Below are positions 8,429-15,996 of a stretch of 18,783 nt of DNA, piece by piece; positions within the stretch are counted from its first letter, which is position 1, and each line of letters starts with the position of its first letter. Source of the DNA: Lachnospiraceae bacterium (GTDB lineage Bacteria > Bacillota_A > Clostridia > Lachnospirales > Lachnospiraceae); contig JAEEJD010000021.1 of the NCBI GenBank assembly GCA_016281675.1, forward strand, positions 1-18,783, written 5' to 3'. The notes below the pieces were generated by a model. The model saw only the letters and a program-made list of their open reading frames with translations, was not told where the DNA came from and ran no database searches. A program made the position numbers and the translations under genes.

Positions 8429-8457
8429 AGTATACTATATCTTGTGTCTAATATCAA
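8429..8457 (-). promoter_or_regulatory. Sigma-A-type promoter upstream of ftsL
   Basis: On the minus strand TTGATA (8452-8457) and TATACT (8429-8434) each match consensus in 5 of 6 positions with a 17-bp spacer, in the 73-nt gap between rsmH and ftsL. The predicted start near 8422 leaves only about 12 nt before the GTG, just enough for the GAAGG site. It would drive ftsL and the genes after it separately from mraZ-rsmH. Sequence match only. Confidence 0.6.
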
Positions 8458-8483
8458 AGATTTTTACAAAATATTCCGTTATT

Positions 8484-9416
8484 TTATTTTTTCTCGAATA
8501 TCCTGAGCTTTGCGCTCTTAGCTCTGGGATTATCCGTCATTTCCTCTTCATCCGGCAGTATCGGCTTTCTCGTAATGATTTTCCCCTTGGGGGTATTACC
8601 GCATACGCAGACCGGAAAATCCGGAGGGCAGGTGCACGGATCCTGCGCGTTTTTGAATATGTTCTTGACGATCCTGTCTTCCAGCGAGTGGAACGTGATC
8701 ACCGCTATCCTTCCTCCCGGATTCAGAAGGTCTATCATATCGTCAAGTGTATCGGTCAGTACTTTGAGTTCGTTGTTAAGTTCGATGCGAAGTGCCTGAA
8801 ATGTCTGTTTGGCCGGATGCCCCGCCGTTCTTAATACTTTTGCGGGTACCGATGCCTTTATGATCTCGACAAGCTCTCCCGTTGTCTTAATTGGGCCGCC
8901 TTCCCTGGCTGCCGTAATGTGTTTTGCGATAGATGCGGCAAACTTCTCCTCCCCATACATCCTGATGACCCTTGTAAGCTCATCGCAGGAATAGCCGTTC
9001 ACTATGTCTGCCGCCGTCTTCGCACCTCTTGTATCCATCCTCATATCAAGAGGCGCATCACTTCTATAGGAAAATCCCCTCTCGGGCGTATCAAGCTGAT
9101 ATGATGATACTCCCAGATCCAGCAGTATACCGTCGACCTTTTCTGTTCCCAGCGTCCCGAGCACCTGCAGGATGTTGCAGTAGTTGTCACGTACTATCGT
9201 GACGTTTGTAAATCTTTCAAGACGTTCCCCGGCGGCTGCAACTGCCGCTTCGTCCTGATCTATCCCGATCAATCTCCCCTGATCGTTCAGTTTCTCGAGG
9301 ATGTGATACGAGTGTCCGCCGCCTCCTAACGTGCCGTCCACGTAGGTCCCTTCAGGCCGTATGCGAAGCCCTTCTATCACTTCCCTCAGCAGAACCGATT
9401 TGTGATCAAATCCCAC
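8484..9416 (-). CDS. rsmH: 16S rRNA (cytosine-1402 N4)-methyltransferase RsmH
   Basis: SAM-dependent methyltransferase (formerly MraW) that N4-methylates C1402 in the decoding centre of 16S rRNA. The 310-residue product has the family's length. The SAM-binding loop [10 protein letters not shown] is at 27-36, [10 protein letters not shown] at 96-105 and FHSLEDR at 242-248. A Cys-x-Cys...Cys-x-Cys segment (261, 263, 270, 272) lies near the C-terminus. The start is GTG with AAGGAG 6 nt upstream, and the N-terminus ([11 protein letters not shown]) fits the family. It begins 21 nt after mraZ, the universal dcw arrangement, and shares the mraZ promoter. Confidence 0.97.
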   Translation of the reverse strand: MGFDHKSVLLREVIEGLRIRPEGTYVDGTLGGGGHSYHILEKLNDQGRLIGIDQDEAAVAAAGERLERFTNVTIVRDNYCNILQVLGTLGTEKVDGILLDLGVSSYQLDTPERGFSYRSDAPLDMRMDTRGAKTAADIVNGYSCDELTRVIRMYGEEKFAASIAKHITAAREGGPIKTTGELVEIIKASVPAKVLRTAGHPAKQTFQALRIELNNELKVLTDTLDDMIDLLNPGGRIAVITFHSLEDRIVKNIFKNAQDPCTCPPDFPVCVCGNTPKGKIITRKPILPDEEEMTDNPRAKSAKLRIFEKK

Positions 9417-9437
9417 TTCTGGCTCCTTCCTCTTCCC

Positions 9438-9866
9438 CTAGATGGAGAGCCCCAGTTCCGCCATTTCTTCAGCGATGTCATCGATGTTGTCGATGTCGGT
9501 CTGGCTGTTCCATTTCTCTTTATCCCAGACTTCTATCTTGTCAATAACGCCTGCAAGAACAACATCTTTGTCAAGTCCGGCATACTCCCTTAAGTTGCCG
9601 GGGACCAGGACTCTTCCCTGTTTGTCCGCTTCCACAGCCACCGCGGAACCCGCGATCGCACGGACGTAAGTTCTGATATCCTTATTGGCCGGCAGAGCTT
9701 GGATCTTTTTCATGAAGGTTTCCCAGGCCTCATTCGTATAGATCGCAAGACAACCATCATTTCCCTTTGCTATCACGAAAGCTTCCCCAAGCTGTTCGCG
9801 GAACTTTGTAGGGACGATCAATCTACCCTTAATATCGATTGTGTGGTTGTACTCACCCATGAACAT
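9438..9866 (-). CDS. mraZ: Transcriptional regulator MraZ
   Basis: DNA-binding regulator of the division cluster, built of two SpoVT/AbrB-like half domains. The two copies of the signature are DIKGRL (11-16) and DKQGRV (81-86), each followed by VP and a basic/hydrophobic segment. The length of 142 residues is typical. The MFMGEYNHTID start is the common family N-terminus, and AAGGAG lies 10 nt before the ATG, which favours Met1 over Met3. It is the first gene of the cluster. The repeats around its promoter match the kind of site MraZ is known to bind, so autoregulation is likely. Confidence 0.97.
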   Translation of the reverse strand: MFMGEYNHTIDIKGRLIVPTKFREQLGEAFVIAKGNDGCLAIYTNEAWETFMKKIQALPANKDIRTYVRAIAGSAVAVEADKQGRVLVPGNLREYAGLDKDVVLAGVIDKIEVWDKEKWNSQTDIDNIDDIAEEMAELGLSI

Positions 9867-9886
9867 GGTGTGCGTTCTCCTTATTC

Positions 9887-9942
9887 ACCACTCTCTACCA
9901 CTTTTCACCACTTATGTGCATATAATAACCCCTTTCTACCAC
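9887..9942 (-). promoter_or_regulatory. MraZ operator: tandem GTGGT boxes
   Basis: Read on the minus strand, three GTGGT boxes lie exactly 10 bp apart (9907-9911, 9897-9901, 9887-9891) downstream of the -10. A second pair, GTGGT (9938-9942) and GGGGT (9928-9932), also 10 bp apart, sits inside the promoter spacer. MraZ of other bacteria binds direct repeats of similar short G-rich boxes with about one helical turn of spacing. The assignment is inferred from spacing, sequence and position before mraZ. Confidence 0.8.
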
Positions 9943-9950
9943 AATGGCAA
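9922..9950 (-). promoter_or_regulatory. Sigma-A-type promoter of mraZ (dcw cluster)
   Basis: On the minus strand TTGCCA (9945-9950) and TATTAT (9922-9927), each 5 of 6 matches to consensus, with a 17-bp spacer. The predicted start is near 9915, giving a leader of about 49 nt that contains three operator boxes. Bound MraZ would cover the spacer and the initial transcribed region. Confidence 0.7.
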
Positions 9951-9984
9951 TATTTTTTTATTATTTTTTTCAATAATTTTTTGC

Positions 9985-10020
9985 AAAAAAAGAAGAGGCA
10001 CAAGATATTGTGTCTCTTCT
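9985..10020 (-). terminator. Intrinsic terminator after ychF
   Basis: Minus-strand hairpin with arms AGAAGAG-A-CACAA and TTGTG-C-CTCTTCT around a 4-nt loop (12 pairs, one A/C mismatch), followed by six T. It lies 34 nt after the ychF stop and just before the mraZ promoter, separating the two units. A weaker 5-bp hairpin (10027-10043) sits between it and ychF. The plus strand can form the same stem but has a poor T tract. Confidence 0.8.
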
Positions 10021-10054
10021 TTATCCCGACCACAAGGCGGTCGAAAATCACATG

Positions 10055-11152
10055 CTAAACGTTGAATCTGAAAAGTATTACATCTCCGTCTTTGACAACA
10101 TAATCCTTTCCTTCCATGCCCACGAGTCCTTTTTCTCTTGCCGCCGCAAGTGAACCGCATTCGAGAAGGTTTTTGTAATTAACGACTTCCGCTTTTATGA
10201 ACCCGCGCTCGAAATCGGTATGTATCTTTCCGGCTGCCTGAGGTGCCTTTGTACCGATCTTAATTGTCCAGGCTCTGCACTCGTCCTCTCCCGCGGTAAG
10301 AAAACTCATCAGGTTCAGGATCCTGTAGCTTGCCGCTATCAGTTTGTCGAGTCCCGATTCCTTAAGTCCGAGGTCTTCAAGGAACATCGCTTTCTCGTCA
10401 TCATCCAGTTCCGCGATCTCCTGTTCGATCTGCGCACAGATAACGAAAACCTCCGAATTGTTCGTCTTGGCAAATTCCCTCACCTTTTTGACGTGATCAT
10501 TCTGTGCTCCGTCATCGGCAAGATCGTCCTCCGCAACGTTTGCGGCAAAGATCACCGGCTTTGCCGTCAGAAGGTTATATGAAGCCAGCAATGCTTCCTC
10601 ATCCTCATCGGCACACTCATATGTGATCGCAAGATTGCCGTCCTCGAGATGCTTGATGATCTTTTTGATAAGTTCGACTTCCTTTGCGATCTTCTTGTCG
10701 TTATTGGCGGCTCTGCCCTGCTTGGCAAGTCTTCTCTCCAAAACTTCGATGTCCGCAAATATGAGTTCGAGGTTTATCGTCTCGATATCCCTTACCGGAT
10801 CAACCGAGCCGTCCACATGGACAACATTCGTATCCTCAAAGCACCGTACGACATGAACTATGGCATCTACTTCCCTGATGTTTGCCAGGAACTGGTTGCC
10901 GAGTCCTTCACCTTTGGATGCGCCCTTTACAAGTCCCGCGATATCCACGAACTCGATCGTCGCCGGTGTGACTTTCTTCGTATTATACAGTTCCCCGAGC
11001 TGCTTTATCCTCTCATCCGGTACCGCTACAACACCGACATTGGGATCGATCGTGCAGAACGGGTAGTTTGCCGATTCCGCTCCGGCTTTTGTCAATGAAT
11101 TAAATAAAGTCGATTTACCGACATTTGGTAAACCGACGATTCCCAAACGCAT
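10055..11152 (-). CDS. ychF: Redox-responsive ATPase YchF (Obg family)
   Basis: P-loop NTPase of the Obg group (OLA1/YchF), ribosome-associated and linked to stress and translation control. It prefers ATP over GTP because its G4 motif is NxxE; here NVAE is at 205-208. Other motifs: G1 GLPNVGKST (7-15), TID switch I (34-36), G3 DIAG (70-73), a helical coiled insert (about 130-170), and a C-terminal TGS domain (about 280-363) ending ILFRFNV. The 365 residues match the family. The ATG is preceded by AGGAAG. The gene has its own promoter and terminator and is divergent from the lysozyme gene. Identification is secure. Confidence 0.97.
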   Translation of the reverse strand: MRLGIVGLPNVGKSTLFNSLTKAGAESANYPFCTIDPNVGVVAVPDERIKQLGELYNTKKVTPATIEFVDIAGLVKGASKGEGLGNQFLANIREVDAIVHVVRCFEDTNVVHVDGSVDPVRDIETINLELIFADIEVLERRLAKQGRAANNDKKIAKEVELIKKIIKHLEDGNLAITYECADEDEEALLASYNLLTAKPVIFAANVAEDDLADDGAQNDHVKKVREFAKTNNSEVFVICAQIEQEIAELDDDEKAMFLEDLGLKESGLDKLIAASYRILNLMSFLTAGEDECRAWTIKIGTKAPQAAGKIHTDFERGFIKAEVVNYKNLLECGSLAAAREKGLVGMEGKDYVVKDGDVILFRFNV

Positions 11153-11191
11153 AAAACTCTTCCTTTCTTATCCATACGATACAACTATATG

Positions 11192-11220
11192 AGTGTAGCA
11201 CCGCCTCACGCTTCTTTCAA
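11192..11220 (-). promoter_or_regulatory. Promoter of ychF
   Basis: Minus-strand TTGAAA (11215-11220) and TACACT (11192-11197) with a 17-bp spacer and a TG one base before the -10. The -35 is a good match, the -10 moderate. The predicted leader is about 33 nt. Confidence 0.5.
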
Positions 11221-11247
11221 GTAATTTGGTCCCGCCCCCTCTTTTTC

Positions 11248-11256
11248 TGCTATAAT
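11248..11256 (+). promoter_or_regulatory. Extended -10 promoter of the lysozyme gene
   Basis: TGCTATAAT on the plus strand: a perfect -10 (11251-11256) with the extended TG. The -35 is weak (TTGGTC with a 19-bp spacer). Transcription is expected about 7 nt after the -10, at 11263, which is the first base of the ATG. Confidence 0.6.
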
Positions 11257-11262
11257 CTCCGT

Positions 11263-11961
11263 ATGAAGCCCGATCGAAGACAAATGATGATAATAATTAT
11301 ATCCGCGGCGGTTCTTGTTATCCTTGCAACCGTCATTATCGTTGTGTGCGTCAAAAAATCAGAAGCCCCAAAAGAGCCCCGTATCATTTCAATAACGATA
11401 GATGCTCCCGACGATATCCCGCTTGCGGAAAAGGAAAACATCATATACCAAAGCCTGATAAAGGCAGGTTATTCTCCCGAAGGAGCATGCGGGATCATGG
11501 GAAACATCGCGGTTGAATCACCCGATTACGATCCGACTGCCGTTAACGAATCCGGCAACACACTCGGTTTGTTCCAATGGAACGATGTTGGGGACCGGAA
11601 GCAGCATCTCAAGGATTTTTGCAGAGAGCATAATATGAACTGGAATTCCATCGAAAGTCAGCTTGCCTTTGCCGTTTACGAACTGTCGGGGGCTGATCCG
11701 ATAGCATGCAGGCTGGATGATTTTCTCAAAGAGACCGATAACACCTACGCTGCCGCCGTGGAATTCACCGCGGGATTCGAGCGTTGTGTGTCGGATTCGG
11801 GAGACTCCGCCGACAGATATATGGGCTCTTTGTATCCGGAGTTCTACGGCAACTACTATCAGGGGCTCTCAAAGAGAGTCAATAAAGCCATGAACTATCA
11901 TATAAGGTTCGTCGAAAACGCCGAGCCGGAAGATGCGGTTGTCAATATAACCATAGAATAA
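11263..11961 (+). CDS. Membrane-anchored phage-tail-type lysozyme
   Basis: Predicted peptidoglycan hydrolase of 232 residues. A short cytoplasmic tail and one membrane helix (about 8-30) are followed by a domain (about 55-205) resembling the phage tail lysozyme fold: helix, then GIMGNIAVES (77-86) with Glu85 the candidate catalytic acid, DPTAVNESG (90-98), GLFQW (102-106) and a QLAFAVYEL helix (133-141). The domain would sit outside the membrane facing the wall. It stands alone, with no phage or conjugation genes nearby, so a host role in wall remodelling is inferred. No Shine-Dalgarno precedes the ATG, and the promoter suggests a leaderless message; Met8 or Met9 are alternative starts without a better site. 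The stop is 11 nt from the convergent hflX stop. Domain family is fairly sure, role unknown. Confidence 0.8.
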   Translation: MKPDRRQMMIIIISAAVLVILATVIIVVCVKKSEAPKEPRIISITIDAPDDIPLAEKENIIYQSLIKAGYSPEGACGIMGNIAVESPDYDPTAVNESGNTLGLFQWNDVGDRKQHLKDFCREHNMNWNSIESQLAFAVYELSGADPIACRLDDFLKETDNTYAAAVEFTAGFERCVSDSGDSADRYMGSLYPEFYGNYYQGLSKRVNKAMNYHIRFVENAEPEDAVVNITIE

Positions 11962-11972
11962 CGATCGCTTAG

Positions 11973-13286
11973 TCACAGTCTAGATTCTATCCTGTCCGCC
12001 AACGCATTCGGACATACCGCACGTATGCGGGTCCCCTGTTCTTCGTAGCTTTCCGAGATAACCTGTGCGCCTTGGTGCAGCATATTGATGATATCTCCCT
12101 CGGAAAACGGGACTACAACATTTATCTCGCGGCTTCCCGCATCAAACAGCTCATACATTTTATTCAGAAGAACATCAATGCCGTATCCTGTCTTCGCGGA
12201 TATATATACATGTTCCGGGGTCTGTCCGTTTTCCACCGAAAGCTCCGGGGCTCTCAGATCCGCTTTGTTGTACACGTATATTCTCGGAATACCCATGGCA
12301 TCCAGATCCTTAAGCGTATCCTCCGTTATCTTCCTGTGCATCTCGTGGTGAGGGTCGGACGAGTCCATAACTATAAGCAAAACGTCCGCATACTTTACTT
12401 CCGCCAGTGTCGAACGAAATGCCTTTATCAGATCATGGGGGATGTTTTCTATAAAACCTACCGTATCTGACAGAAGAAACGGTCTTCTACCGGGCACTTC
12501 GATCTTCCGTATCGAAGTATCGAGCGTGGCAAAGAGCATATCCTTTTCGAATACGGTTTTTTCTTCTTTCCTGTCGGTTCCCGTATTGCCAATCTTGAGA
12601 AGATGATTCATGAGAGATGATTTTCCGGCATTCGTATATCCCACGAGTGCCACATGACACAGTCCGTCACGCGATCTGCCGCTTCGCTGCACGTCCCTTG
12701 TCCTGTCGATTCCGGCAAGTTCCTTTTTCAGCTCGGTTATCCGGTGCGATATCTGACGTCTGTCGAGTTCTATCTGTTTCTCGCCGATACCTTTATTCGC
12801 ACGGCTTCCGCCGCCTCCGCCCTGACGGCCCAGATGCTGCCACATACCGGTCAGTCTCGGCAGCATATACTGAAGATAAGCCGACTCGACCTGGAGCCTT
12901 GCCTCGCGGGTACGGGCTCTTCTGGAAAAGATCTCAAGTATGAGGTTTGTTCTGTCCCAAACGGGAACTTCCGTTATCTTCTGCAGATTCTTCATCTGTG
13001 TCGGCGAAAGGTTGCCGAGACATACCGCATATCCGGCATTATATGCCCTCACGGTAATCGCCAGTTCATCGGCTTTACCGGATCCTATCCATGTTGCGGT
13101 CTCCGGATGAGGCAGTGCCTGCGTAACTGTATCTACAGGTTTCAGATCGCATGCCTCGCAAAGAGCGGCAAGCTCCCCGAGCGCATGTTCGAACTCTTCA
13201 TCTGTTTCGTTTGTCCGCAGCCCGACAAGCACAACGGATACACTATCATCTGTTACGGAATCTTTGTTCATCTCGACAGCCGACAT
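11973..13286 (-). CDS. hflX: GTPase HflX
   Basis: Ribosome-associated GTPase that splits stalled or heat-damaged ribosomes. The 437 residues contain the HflX N-terminal domain (about 17-150), the glycine-rich linker RQGGGGGSRANKG (154-166) with a following long helix, and a G domain with G1 GYTNAGKSS (216-224), G3 DTVGF (274-278) and G4 NKAD (340-343). A small C-terminal domain follows. The ATG lies 7 nt after the formate dehydrogenase stop, with only a weak AGG upstream, so translation probably depends on coupling. Met6 is an alternative start. The pairing with formate metabolism genes is not one I know. Identification of the protein is secure. Confidence 0.96.
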   Translation of the reverse strand: MSAVEMNKDSVTDDSVSVVLVGLRTNETDEEFEHALGELAALCEACDLKPVDTVTQALPHPETATWIGSGKADELAITVRAYNAGYAVCLGNLSPTQMKNLQKITEVPVWDRTNLILEIFSRRARTREARLQVESAYLQYMLPRLTGMWQHLGRQGGGGGSRANKGIGEKQIELDRRQISHRITELKKELAGIDRTRDVQRSGRSRDGLCHVALVGYTNAGKSSLMNHLLKIGNTGTDRKEEKTVFEKDMLFATLDTSIRKIEVPGRRPFLLSDTVGFIENIPHDLIKAFRSTLAEVKYADVLLIVMDSSDPHHEMHRKITEDTLKDLDAMGIPRIYVYNKADLRAPELSVENGQTPEHVYISAKTGYGIDVLLNKMYELFDAGSREINVVVPFSEGDIINMLHQGAQVISESYEEQGTRIRAVCPNALADRIESRL

Positions 13287-13293
13287 CAGGGCA

Positions 13294-15996
13294 TCAACCT
13301 ATTTTCTCTATATTTACTGCACATACTTTGTATTCGGGAATTCTGGCAAACTCGTCAAGTGCGGCATTCGTAAGCATATTGACCGGGGAATCCGCAAAGT
13401 GGAACGGCATCCACGTTTCTCCTTCGGAAACTTTCCTTCCTACATGAGCCGTTGCGGTTATCTCTCCGCGCCTGCTCTTAACGCTTATTCGCTCACCGTT
13501 TTCTATCCCGAGCTTTTTGGCATCACTGAAGTTTATTTCGATAAAACCTTCACCGGCAATGTCCATAAGACCCGGTGCACGGCTTGTCATCGCGGCGGCA
13601 TTGTACTGGTACAGTATTCGTCCGGTCATAAGGATGAACGGATAATCGTCATCGGGAAGTTCCCGGGATTCCTTATAATCAACCGCATACAGCAATGCCT
13701 TTCCTCTTGCAGGGTGTCCCACGTGCATGATCGGAGTTCCCGAAGAGTTCTTATCGCGGCACGGCCATTGAAGTGTCTCTCCCGCATCAAGTCTTGCATG
13801 GCTGATCCCCGCAAAGCTCGGTGTTAACGATGCGACCTCATCCATTATCTCCGCACTCGTCATCTTCTTCTGAGGATAACCCATCGCATTCATCAGATCG
13901 ATCAGTATGTCGGTATCGAGTCTTGCTTCGCCCTTCGGATCAACCGCTTTTCTGATCCTTTGAACACGTCTCTCGGTATTCGTAAACGTTCCTTCTTTTT
14001 CGGCATAGCTGACACCGGGAAGAATAACGTCGGCATACTCGGCGGTCTTGGTCATGAACAGTTCCTGTATGACAAAGAACTCCAGGCTCTCCAAAGCCTT
14101 GATTATATGGTGTGTATCCGGATCCGATACGACGGGGTCCTCTCCGCATATATACAGTCCTTTGATCTTTCCTTCTATCGCGGCCGGGAACACATCGGTC
14201 GCCTTGAGGCCCGGCTTGGGATTGAGCTTGATGCCCCATGCCTTCTCGAACTTCTCTCTTACCTCATCGTTGTCAACTTTCTGATAGCCGGGATAATCGG
14301 TCGGCATCGCACCCATATCGCATGCACCCTGTACGTTGTTCTGTCCGCGCAGGGGATTCACTCCGCATCCGCTCTTTCCGATCTTGCCGCAAAGCACCGC
14401 CATATCGGACATGCACATTACACCTTCCGTACCCGTGGAATGTTCGGTGACTCCGAGGCAATAGATGATCGGCGCTTTCTTGGCGGTCGCATACATTCTT
14501 GCGGCCTCCACGAGACGCTCCGGCTCTATGTGGCAGATCTCGGCGACCTTTTCGGGAGTATACTTCTCAACCAGAGCCTTGAGTTCCTCAAAGTTCTCGG
14601 CGTTTTCATTTATATAATCGTGATCTATAAGATCCTCTTTGATCATCACATGCATCATTCCGTTTGCAAACGCAACGTTCGTTCCGGGCCTGATCTTAAG
14701 ATGAATATCCGCATGTTTGGCAAGACCGATCTCTCTGGGATCAACGACTATAAGTCTTGTTCCGTTCTTAACGGCCTTTCTTATCTGCATTCCGACAACG
14801 GGATGAGCCTCCTCGGGATTGGATCCGACTAGAAGGATACAGTCGACATCATGCGTGATATCGTGTATAGGGTTTGTCATGGCTCCGGATCCAAGCGTCT
14901 TGGCAAGGCCGGCTACAGTTGCCGAATGACACACTCTCGCACAGTTATCGGTGTTGTTTGTCCCGAAGCACGTTCTGACCATCTTCTGGACCATGTATAT
15001 ATCCTCGTTGGCGGAACGCGAACACGCAAATCCCGCAAGCGACTCGCTGCCGTATCTGTCCTTTATCTCCATGAGCTTATCAGCCGTATACTTTATCGCC
15101 TCTTCCCATGAAGCTTCTCTGAACTTTCCTGTCGACCTGTCCTTTATGAGAGGCGTCGTGATCCTGTCGGCAGAGCCGACAAAATCAAAACTTCCCGAAC
15201 GTCCTTTGACGCACAGTCTGTTATGATTCGAAGGTCCCGAAGCAGGTTCGACATTTACTATTTCATTATCCCTTACGACAAGATAATACTGACATCCCGT
15301 AGCGCAGTGAGGACATGTGGTTAAAACTTTCTTTGTTTCCCAGTCGCGATACTTTGTCTCTCTCTTGAGCGTGAGCGCTCCTGTCGGGCATACGCTCGCA
15401 CAGTTGCCGCACGTCTCACATCCGCGCTCCTTATAATCTTTTCCGAACGGAGCGTCAACAATATGAAATGTTCCGGAGCGGCTGTTTTTAAGAGCACCGT
15501 TACATGCTATGTCATGACACACGCTGATACATCTCATGCAGTGAATGCATTTACTGGGGTCATAACTGATGTACGGATTGGAATCAAGCTTCGGAAGCTT
15601 ATTCTCGATAACGGCCCTCGATCCGGAATGCGGCGCATGCTCCACCTCAAAGCGGTTACACATATCCTGAAGTTCACATGTTCCGTTAGCCGGACAGCTC
15701 ATGCAGTCCTGATTGTGATTGGTAAGAATAAGCCCTAGCATATCGCGTCTGTATTGACGTAACACTTCCGAATCTGTTGTGATCACCATACCGTCGAAAG
15801 CTCTCGTACGGCATGCGGGCAGGAACATGTCATATCCTTCAACTTCCACCATGCACAGACGACATGATCCGACATCACTTACACCTTCCAGATAGCAAAG
15901 CGTCGGAATATAGATATGATTGGCTTTTGCGATATCAAGTATTGTCTTATGTTCCTCGGCAGAGTAGGATCTGCCGTCGATCGTAACGTTAATCAT
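13294..15996 (-). CDS. fdhA: Formate dehydrogenase catalytic subunit (NADH-type, Cys form)
   Basis: Molybdenum/tungsten bis-MGD enzyme predicted to interconvert formate and CO2. Domains in order over 900 residues: 2Fe-2S ferredoxin (Cys34, 45, 48, 62); NuoG-like His94/Cys98/101/107 cluster; two 4Fe-4S sets (Cys150/153/156/160 and Cys193/196/199/203); the Mo-domain 4Fe-4S (Cys228/231/235/262) with the conserved CVKG lysine (264); then the molybdopterin domains. NCARVCHSAT (351-360) places Cys356 where selenocysteine enzymes have Sec, with the catalytic His357 next to it. The C-terminal MGD-binding domain runs from about 780. The start is the ATG overlapping the upstream stop (ATGA), with AAAGGAGG 9 nt away. 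An 18-residue upstream extension is rejected. The cytosolic complex with the upstream flavoprotein is inferred. Other formate-like bis-MGD enzymes with the ARVCH motif remain possible. Confidence 0.92.
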   Translation of the reverse strand: MINVTIDGRSYSAEEHKTILDIAKANHIYIPTLCYLEGVSDVGSCRLCMVEVEGYDMFLPACRTRAFDGMVITTDSEVLRQYRRDMLGLILTNHNQDCMSCPANGTCELQDMCNRFEVEHAPHSGSRAVIENKLPKLDSNPYISYDPSKCIHCMRCISVCHDIACNGALKNSRSGTFHIVDAPFGKDYKERGCETCGNCASVCPTGALTLKRETKYRDWETKKVLTTCPHCATGCQYYLVVRDNEIVNVEPASGPSNHNRLCVKGRSGSFDFVGSADRITTPLIKDRSTGKFREASWEEAIKYTADKLMEIKDRYGSESLAGFACSRSANEDIYMVQKMVRTCFGTNNTDNCARVCHSATVAGLAKTLGSGAMTNPIHDITHDVDCILLVGSNPEEAHPVVGMQIRKAVKNGTRLIVVDPREIGLAKHADIHLKIRPGTNVAFANGMMHVMIKEDLIDHDYINENAENFEELKALVEKYTPEKVAEICHIEPERLVEAARMYATAKKAPIIYCLGVTEHSTGTEGVMCMSDMAVLCGKIGKSGCGVNPLRGQNNVQGACDMGAMPTDYPGYQKVDNDEVREKFEKAWGIKLNPKPGLKATDVFPAAIEGKIKGLYICGEDPVVSDPDTHHIIKALESLEFFVIQELFMTKTAEYADVILPGVSYAEKEGTFTNTERRVQRIRKAVDPKGEARLDTDILIDLMNAMGYPQKKMTSAEIMDEVASLTPSFAGISHARLDAGETLQWPCRDKNSSGTPIMHVGHPARGKALLYAVDYKESRELPDDDYPFILMTGRILYQYNAAAMTSRAPGLMDIAGEGFIEINFSDAKKLGIENGERISVKSRRGEITATAHVGRKVSEGETWMPFHFADSPVNMLTNAALDEFARIPEYKVCAVNIEKIG

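Noticed and set aside
13264..14832. Long plus-strand open frames opposite fdhA
   Set aside because: They are shadows of a strongly conserved coding sequence, and their composition is not protein-like.
14925..14945. Selenocysteine codon at the formate dehydrogenase active site
   Set aside because: The ARVCH motif reads Cys with a normal codon; no in-frame TGA occurs there.
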